Of a stretch of 64,000 nt of DNA, positions 59,480-64,000 are shown one piece after another (the first letter of the stretch is position 1; each line of letters opens with the position of its first letter). The notes beneath the pieces were generated by a model. The model did not search any database, was not told the origin of the DNA, and worked only from the letters and a program-made list of their open reading frames with translations. A program made the position numbers and the translations under genes. This stretch comes from Pseudorhodobacter sp. PARRP1 (GTDB lineage Bacteria > Pseudomonadota > Alphaproteobacteria > Rhodobacterales > Rhodobacteraceae): assembly GCA_002256245.1 (NCBI GenBank), contig NKIU01000006.1, positions 1-64,000 on the forward strand. The letters are read 5' to 3'.

Positions 59480-59971
59480 TCATCCCGCTGCAAGCGCGGT
59501 GGGTGAGCGCGCAGAACGATCCGAGGCGGCGCTGCGGAACGATGAATAGGGCCAATCTTCCGGCGCATCGACAAGACCGTGCCAAACCGGGTCCATCTGG
59601 CAACTGCGCATATGCAGGCCAAGATCGGCGGCATCGCGGATGCGGTGCTGCCAGTATTTTGGTTGCCAAATGCTATTGGTATCCGCTGGTTTAGCGGTGC
59701 GATGGGGCCTTTTCGGCAGGCTGGTGGAAAACCGTGCCTTGATCCTTTGCCAGCGCCCCGCAGCATCGGGATCGGGCAGGGTCCAGATCGTGTGCAGATG
59801 GTCCGGCATCACCACCCAGGCGTTAATCTCGAACGGCCGCTCGGCCCGCGTCAACCGCACGGCTTGGCGCAAACGCTCGATCTCCAGCACCAGCAAATCA
59901 TCGCCGGGCGTCCCAAGACAGACCGTGAAATAATAGATGTGCGGGGCGGGGGTGCGGATGTGGTATGTCAT
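59480..59971 (-). CDS. RAYT / IS200-like Y1 transposase
   Basis: A 163-residue single-strand-DNA transposase of the REP-associated tyrosine transposase group. NAWVVMPDHLHTIWTLPD has the HxH metal motif, and WQPKYWQHRIRDAADLGLH plus DPVWHGLVDAPEDWPYSSF is the RAYT tail (usually NPVKHGLV…DWPYSS). The catalytic Tyr is expected in the WQHRIRD region, but a clear Tyr is not obvious apart from PKYWQ. The start at 59971 has AGGGTGTGGG upstream; an earlier ATG at 59992 is possible. There are no insertion-sequence ends around it, as expected for a domesticated RAYT. It may act on palindromes elsewhere, such as those near 58.1 kb. Confidence 0.82.
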   Translation of the reverse strand: MTYHIRTPAPHIYYFTVCLGTPGDDLLVLEIERLRQAVRLTRAERPFEINAWVVMPDHLHTIWTLPDPDAAGRWQRIKARFSTSLPKRPHRTAKPADTNSIWQPKYWQHRIRDAADLGLHMRSCQMDPVWHGLVDAPEDWPYSSFRSAASDRSARSPTALAAG

Positions 59972-60015
59972 GCCCACACCCTGCCCGTTCATTGGTTAAC
60001 ATCGCGTTAGCGGCG

Positions 60016-60717
60016 TCAGACCGAACGTGTAATCCCGCCATCGACCCGCAAATTCTGCCCGGTGATGTAACCCGCAGCCTCTGACGCCAGAAAGCTGACC
60101 GTGCCCGCAATTTCCGACACGTCGCCATAGCGCCCCATCGGAATGCGCGCGCGGAACTCCTCTTTCTCGGGCAAGCTGTTGATGAACCCCGGCAGCACAT
60201 TGTTGATACGAATGCCTTGCGGTGCATATTTGTCGGCGTAAAGCTTTGTAAACGCAGCCAGACCCGCCCGCGCCACACCGCTGGTCGGAAATGCCGGATC
60301 GGGTTCGAACGTCGCGAAAGTGGTGATGTTGATCACCGAGCCGCCTGTCCCCTGCGCCTCAAAAATCGGCGTCACCAGACGAATCGGGCGGATGGCCGAC
60401 AGGAAATAGATGTCGATGCCCTGATGCCAGCCCTCATCGGTGATGTCCAGCAGCGCCGCCCGCGGCCCATGCCCTGCCGAGTTCACCAGCACGTCAATCC
60501 GGCCAAACTTCGCCATCGCGGCATCAACCACCCGCTTGACGTCATCGTTGTTCTGATTCGATCCCGTCACGCCCACGCCGCCCAGCTCTTGCGCCAAAGC
60601 CTCGCCCTTGCCCGATGACGACAGGATTGCCACCGCAAAGCCATCCGCCGCCAGCCGCCGCGCCGCCGCCGCCCCCATGCCCGAGCCGCCCGCCGTGATC
60701 AGTGCTACTTTTTGCAT
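60016..60717 (-). CDS. SDR-family protein with altered active site
   Basis: A 233-residue Rossmann-fold protein. LITAGGSGMGAAAARRLAAD (about 6-25, TGxxxGxG-like) binds the dinucleotide; DVLVNSAG and GIRINNVLPGFINSLPEK are family blocks; YITGQNLRVDGGITRSV closes the fold. The catalytic YxxxK, expected near SVINITTFATFEPDPAFPTSGVARAG-like positions about 140-160, reads SGVAR (Ser and Arg), and the catalytic Ser is replaced by Thr. It may bind NAD(P) without classic reductase activity, or use different residues. GGAGG lies six bases before the ATG at 60717. It is divergent from the P1 peptidase gene. Confidence 0.82.
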   Translation of the reverse strand: MQKVALITAGGSGMGAAAARRLAADGFAVAILSSSGKGEALAQELGGVGVTGSNQNNDDVKRVVDAAMAKFGRIDVLVNSAGHGPRAALLDITDEGWHQGIDIYFLSAIRPIRLVTPIFEAQGTGGSVINITTFATFEPDPAFPTSGVARAGLAAFTKLYADKYAPQGIRINNVLPGFINSLPEKEEFRARIPMGRYGDVSEIAGTVSFLASEAAGYITGQNLRVDGGITRSV

Positions 60718-60784
60718 TTCTGCCTCCATCTGTGCTTTGCTGGAAGCTGACACGCAGCCTCAGCAAACACCACCCGGATTTCAC

Positions 60785-61768
60785 ATGCGCCCTGGCCCGA
60801 CCAATCTGATCACCGATGTCGCGGGCCTGCGGGTGGGGCAAGCGCACGACAGCCGCCTGCGGTCAGGCTGCACGGTGCTGACGGCGGATCAGCCCTTCAC
60901 CGCCGCTGTTCACGTCATGGGTGGCGCGCCCGGCACGCGGGAAACCGATCTGCTTGCCCCGGATAAACTGGTGCAACAGGTTGATGCGCTTGTGCTTTCG
61001 GGTGGGTCGGCCTTTGGGCTGGATGCCTGCTCTGGCGTGGCGGATGGCTTGCGCGCGAAAGGCCGAGGCTTTGCTGTCGGCGATCAGCGCGTGCCGATTG
61101 TGCCCGGTGCAATCCTGTTTGATCTGCTGAACGGCGGCGATAAAACCTGGGCGCGCAACCCCTACTACGACCTTGGGCAGCAAGCTTTTCACAACGCGGG
61201 CACGGCCTTTGCGCTGGGAACCGCCGGGGCCGGATATGGTGCGGCAACCGGATACTGGAAGGGTGGCATCGGCTCTGCCTCGCTCATCTTACCCTCAGGC
61301 TTGACGGTTGGCGCCTTGGTCGCAGTGAATGCTTTGGGGTCAGTGACCGTGGATGACGGCCCGCATTTCTGGGCTGCACCGTGGGAATATGACGCCGAAT
61401 TCGGCGGCCACGGCCCCAGTCCGCAGCCTGCAAAGCACACCGCACCGCTGCCCCGCAAACGGATGGGCGAGGCCACGACCATCGCGATTGTCGCGACCGA
61501 TGCCACCCTGACCCAAGCCCAAGCGCAGCGGATGGCCACCGCCGCGCATGATGGCATGGCCCGCGCCATCGTGCCGTCTCATACCCCGCTGGATGGCGAT
61601 CTGGTGTTTGCCGCAGCCACAGCAGCGCGACCGCTGAAAGACCCAGCGACGGATACGTTCCAACTGGGCCACGCGGCGGCCATCTGCCTTGCCCGCGCCA
61701 TCGCCCGCGCGATCTATCACGCCACACCGATGCCCGGCGATCTACAACCGTGCTACCGCGCGCGCTAA
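60785..61768 (+). CDS. P1 family (DmpA-like) peptidase
   Basis: A 327-residue N-terminal nucleophile hydrolase precursor of the DmpA/BapA type, which cleaves itself before a Ser or Thr and then removes N-terminal D- or beta-amino acids. GPTNLITDVAGLRVGQAHDS (about 3-22), LVLSGGSAFGLDACSGVADG and GTAGAGYGAATGYWKGGIGS-type glycine-rich blocks are typical; the nucleophile should be the Ser in GGIGSAS. The ATG at 60785 was chosen from the conserved opening. The stop lies one base before the convergent moaE stop. Confidence 0.88.
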   Translation: MRPGPTNLITDVAGLRVGQAHDSRLRSGCTVLTADQPFTAAVHVMGGAPGTRETDLLAPDKLVQQVDALVLSGGSAFGLDACSGVADGLRAKGRGFAVGDQRVPIVPGAILFDLLNGGDKTWARNPYYDLGQQAFHNAGTAFALGTAGAGYGAATGYWKGGIGSASLILPSGLTVGALVAVNALGSVTVDDGPHFWAAPWEYDAEFGGHGPSPQPAKHTAPLPRKRMGEATTIAIVATDATLTQAQAQRMATAAHDGMARAIVPSHTPLDGDLVFAAATAARPLKDPATDTFQLGHAAAICLARAIARAIYHATPMPGDLQPCYRAR

Positions 61769-61769
61769 G

Positions 61770-62210
61770 CTACCAACGCTTCAGCGCGGCCTCATCCACC
61801 TCGCGCGCGGCCACCCATTCGGCACCGTCCGAGGTCAGTTCCTTTTTCCAGAACGGCGCGCGGGATTTCAGGTAATCCATCAAAAACTCGGCCGCCGCAA
61901 AGGCTTCGGCCCGATGCCGCGCAGCCGTCGCCACCATCATAATCGCCTCGCCCCCCGCCAGCCGCCCATAGCGGTGCACCACCAAGGCATCCAGCAAAGC
62001 CCAGCGCGCACGCGCCTCGTCAACCATCGCCGTGATCGCCTTTTCCGTCATGCCCGGATAATGCTCGATCTCCATCGCAGACAGCGCACCACCATTGTCG
62101 CGCACCAGCCCGGTAAAGGTGACAACCGCACCAGCGCCGCCCGCGCCTTCGGCAAATGCGTTAGACAGCGCCCCCAGATCGAACGGTTCGGCCTGCACGA
62201 TCACCCGCAT
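61770..62210 (-). CDS. moaE: Molybdopterin synthase catalytic subunit MoaE
   Basis: A 146-residue enzyme that converts cyclic pyranopterin phosphate to molybdopterin using sulfur from MoaD. VVTFTGLVRDNGGALSAMEI, IEHYPGMTEKAI, VVHRYGRLAGGEAIMMVATA and APFWKKELTSDGAEW (the catalytic Lys region) are conserved. The ATG at 62210 is one base after the moaD stop; a GTG nine bases earlier is an alternative that overlaps moaD. The product feeds the two molybdenum enzymes at the left of the window, among others. Confidence 0.95.
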   Translation of the reverse strand: MRVIVQAEPFDLGALSNAFAEGAGGAGAVVTFTGLVRDNGGALSAMEIEHYPGMTEKAITAMVDEARARWALLDALVVHRYGRLAGGEAIMMVATAARHRAEAFAAAEFLMDYLKSRAPFWKKELTSDGAEWVAAREVDEAALKRW

Positions 62211-62211
62211 C

Positions 62212-62460
62212 TCAGCCACCCGTCATCGGCGGGAAAAACGCGATCTCGCGCACCCCGGCCAGCGGGGCATCAAAGCCCGCCAATTCCTGATCCACCGCCA
62301 CACGCAACGAGGTCATATCGGCAAAAGCCCAGGCATAGCGCTCGTCGCGCGCCCGCAAATCCTCGATCAGGCCCATCACGGTCGCGGCTTCGGTCTCAAT
62401 CCGCTCGCGCGGCGCGCCAATCCGCTCGCGCACCCAAGCGAAATACAAAACCTCGATCAT
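62212..62460 (-). CDS. moaD: Molybdopterin synthase sulfur carrier subunit MoaD
   Basis: An 82-residue ubiquitin-like protein ending in the required Gly-Gly (FPPMTGG), whose C-terminal thiocarboxylate donates sulfur to MoaE. It opens MIEVLYFAWVRERIGAPRER, a typical MoaD strand. The ATG overlaps the pgsA stop by four bases, so pgsA-moaD-moaE are translated as one unit; coupling of a phospholipid gene to molybdopterin synthesis appears to be common in relatives. Confidence 0.94.
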   Translation of the reverse strand: MIEVLYFAWVRERIGAPRERIETEAATVMGLIEDLRARDERYAWAFADMTSLRVAVDQELAGFDAPLAGVREIAFFPPMTGG

Positions 62461-63122
62461 GTGTCGTCCCGCAGAAACGGCAGCGCCTTGCGGAAATATT
62501 CCAGCCCCGTCATCGCCGTCAGAAACGCCGCGATCCACATCAGCACCAACCCGGCATCCCCGGCCACGCTGGCACAATCGCGCTTGCCGCAGGCGCGTAT
62601 CGGGTCGGCCAATCCTTGCATCACCGCGTCAGTGTATTGCTCGGGCGTCATGCCATGCATCGCCACCCCGTTGAGGTATTCCAACCCCGTGCCAAGGAAA
62701 AGCACCGCAATCGCCACCATTTGCGCCGTGGTCTTCCACTTTGCCAACTTGGTGACCTTCAGCAGCCCCGCCTTCGCCCCCAGAAACTCGCGCAGGCCCG
62801 AGACGAAAACCTCGCGGAACAAGATCACCGTTGCGGGCAGGATCAACCACGGATTCATCCCCGAATAGCCCGTCAACACCAGGATCGCGATCACCACCAT
62901 CGCCTTGTCGGCAATCGGGTCCAGCATGGTGCCAAACTTGCTTTCCTGCTTCCACAGCCGCGCAAGATAGCCGTCAAACCAATCGGTAATCGCCGCGCCC
63001 ACAAACAGCGTCAACGCAAACCAATCCGCATAAGGCCGCTGGAAATACAGAAACATCAGCGGCACGCCGGGCGCAGCCAGCAGACGCAGAACGGTAAGCG
63101 TGTTTGGGATAGACCATCTCAT
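62457..63122 (-). CDS. pgsA: Phosphatidylglycerophosphate synthase
   Basis: A 221-residue membrane CDP-alcohol phosphatidyltransferase. DWFDGYLARLWKQESKFG followed by TMLDPIADK is the D-x2-DG-x2-AR-x8-G-x3-D-x3-D active site. It makes phosphatidylglycerol phosphate from CDP-diacylglycerol and glycerol 3-phosphate. WSIPNTLTVLRLLAAPGVPL is the first helix. The start at 63122 was chosen over a longer frame lacking homology. A loop with two Cys (RACGKRDCASV) lies in the C-terminal part. Confidence 0.95.
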   Translation of the reverse strand: MRWSIPNTLTVLRLLAAPGVPLMFLYFQRPYADWFALTLFVGAAITDWFDGYLARLWKQESKFGTMLDPIADKAMVVIAILVLTGYSGMNPWLILPATVILFREVFVSGLREFLGAKAGLLKVTKLAKWKTTAQMVAIAVLFLGTGLEYLNGVAMHGMTPEQYTDAVMQGLADPIRACGKRDCASVAGDAGLVLMWIAAFLTAMTGLEYFRKALPFLRDDT

Positions 63123-63195
63123 GCGCCAAGTCGTAGCCCAAGACGGGCGTCGGGGGGAAGCGGCATTTCCGACCAGACTGGCGCGCAAAAGCGCC

Positions 63196-63220
63196 TATCC
63201 GCCGATATTTTGGGCGGATA
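63196..63220 (-). terminator. Hairpin after epmA
   Basis: TATCCGCC (63196-63203) and GGCGGATA (63213-63220) are perfect inverted copies around a 9-base loop, 18 bases after the epmA stop. The minus strand continues with a second small GC stem closed by TTTT. It is a plausible but non-classical terminator. Confidence 0.4.
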
Positions 63221-63237
63221 TGTCAGGCGATCACCCA

Positions 63238-64000
63238 TCAGCCCGGCACCGGCGCCCAGATCACGTCATCAATGCGCCCTGCCCCGGTCGCCAGCATCAC
63301 CAGACGATCAAACCCGAGCGCGATGCCACTGGCCGCAGGCATGATCGCCAAAGCTGCCAGAAAATCCTCGTCCAGCGGATAGCGCTCGCCGTAAACCCGC
63401 GCTTTTTCGTCCATCTCCAGCCCAAAGCGGCGGCGCTGCTCGTCTGGGTTGGTCAACTCGCCAAAACCGTTGGCGAGTTCGACCCCGCAGGCATACATCT
63501 CAAACCGTTCCGCCACGCGGGCGTCGCCGGGATGTTTGCGCGCCAAAGCCGCCTCCGCACTGGGGTATTCATCCAGAATGGTGATCCGCCCCATGCCCAG
63601 ATGCGGCTCCACCAACTCGCCCAACACCCGGCTCAGCATATCCGACCAAGTATCGTCCGCCGCCACCCGCAGCCCCACGCGCCGCAACTGCTCCGCCAGA
63701 ACCGCCGCCACGGGTTCGCCATCCGCCCCAATCGAGGCCAGCAAATCCACCTCGGCATAGCGCGAAAACGCCTCGGCCACCGACAACTGCTCGGGCTCGG
63801 CAAACGGGTCGCACACCCGGTCGCGGTGGCGCAGCACGCCACCGCCAATCTCTGCCGCCAGCCGACAGAACGCCACCGCATCCGCCATCAGCACGGTGTA
63901 ATCCTCGCCCACCCGATACCACTCCAGCATGGTGAACTCGGGGCTGTGCAACGCCCCCCGCTCGCGGTTGCGATAGACATGCGCAAAGGCCGCGATCCGC
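63238..64000 (-). CDS. epmA: EF-P--(R)-beta-lysine ligase, C-terminal part
   Basis: The 3' 254 codons of a GenX/PoxA-type protein, cut by the right edge. HSPEFTMLEWYRVGEDY, EMYACGVELANGFGELTNP and GIALGFDRLVMLATGAGRID are the class II aminoacyl-tRNA-synthetase-like motifs 2 and 3 of EpmA, which attaches lysine or beta-lysine to elongation factor P. Lysyl-tRNA synthetase is a relative but has an extra N-terminal anticodon domain; the motif text fits EpmA. The reading frame is open to the window edge (preceding residues FAHVYRNRERGA), so the start lies outside. Confidence 0.9.
   Translation of the reverse strand, partial: RIAAFAHVYRNRERGALHSPEFTMLEWYRVGEDYTVLMADAVAFCRLAAEIGGGVLRHRDRVCDPFAEPEQLSVAEAFSRYAEVDLLASIGADGEPVAAVLAEQLRRVGLRVAADDTWSDMLSRVLGELVEPHLGMGRITILDEYPSAEAALARKHPGDARVAERFEMYACGVELANGFGELTNPDEQRRRFGLEMDEKARVYGERYPLDEDFLAALAIMPAASGIALGFDRLVMLATGAGRIDDVIWAPVPG

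Noticed and set aside
1-64000. tRNA or rRNA genes
   Set aside because: The intergenic spaces were read on both strands for cloverleaf consensus (GGTTCGA-type loops) and rRNA text. Nothing convincing was found apart from the 4.5S RNA.

Overview
The window is GC-rich, densely coded bacterial chromosome. The gene content points to an alphaproteobacterium of the Rhodobacteraceae: an L-malyl-CoA/beta-methylmalyl-CoA lyase of the Rhodobacter Mcl1 type, a very large cyclic beta-1,2-glucan synthase, DUF6638 and DUF1523 family genes, a short 4.5S RNA and an ECF sigma/NrsF pair. This placement is inferred from protein sequence recognised by eye, not from a database search. No rRNA, tRNA, prophage or CRISPR array was seen. 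The only mobile DNA is the 3' end of an IS3-family element at the left edge and a single RAYT/IS200-like transposase near 59.5 kb.

Layout. 0-3.6 kb: IS3 remnant, then an IorAB-type molybdenum hydroxylase divergent from a TetR regulator with a palindrome between them. 3.7-11.7 kb: an envelope redox-stress island, comprising a Tat-exported sulfite-oxidase-like enzyme with its cytochrome b561, a small HdeA-like periplasmic protein with a tandem repeat, a peroxiredoxin, a LysR regulator, an exported msrB / CcdA-thioredoxin fusion / msrA operon, and a divergent ECF sigma factor with an NrsF-type (DUF1109) anti-sigma. 11.7-14.5 kb: a flavin-fold protein, an NTF2-like protein, and an AhpD-like protein divergent from a LysR regulator. 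14.6-23.1 kb: a small gene translationally coupled to the 2778-residue cyclic glucan synthase. 23.1-26.0 kb: a sugar isomerase / RpiR regulator / PfkB kinase operon with a perfect 13-bp inverted repeat at its head. 26-31 kb: 4.5S RNA with promoter, a zinc-ribbon membrane protein, ftsE-ftsX-plsC-tfoX, a PPOX flavoprotein and a fatty acid hydroxylase. 31-38 kb: two RTX calcium-repeat proteins flanking accA, mcl1 and a D-amino-acid aminotransferase. 38-46.3 kb: N-formylglutamate amidohydrolase, pyk, rpmI-rplT, an acyltransferase, pheS and pheT.

46.3-52.8 kb is a six-gene, one-direction, tightly packed operon with no function I can assign: a coiled-coil protein, a 377-residue unknown, an AAA+ ATPase, a DUF6638 protein, an 88-residue two-helix membrane protein and a DUF1523 membrane protein. 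It is the best candidate here for an undescribed system. 53-64 kb: panB-panC, a cupin, an L,D-transpeptidase lipoprotein, a GlsB/YeaQ membrane protein behind a GGAAC-N16-CGTT promoter-like site, creatinase with an unusually palindrome-rich leader, a YghU-type glutathione transferase, a zinc-ribbon protein, the RAYT, an SDR protein lacking the usual Tyr/Lys, a P1-family peptidase, pgsA-moaD-moaE, and the 3' part of epmA running off the right edge.

The clearest functional unit is the 3.7-11.7 kb island: the sigma/anti-sigma pair probably senses an envelope oxidant, and the neighbouring genes repair methionine sulfoxide in exported proteins (MsrA, MsrB), bring reducing power across the membrane (CcdA-thioredoxin) and add a molybdenum oxidoreductase with a quinol-linked cytochrome. 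Starts were chosen from Shine-Dalgarno spacing and family-typical N-termini; where two starts compete this is stated.
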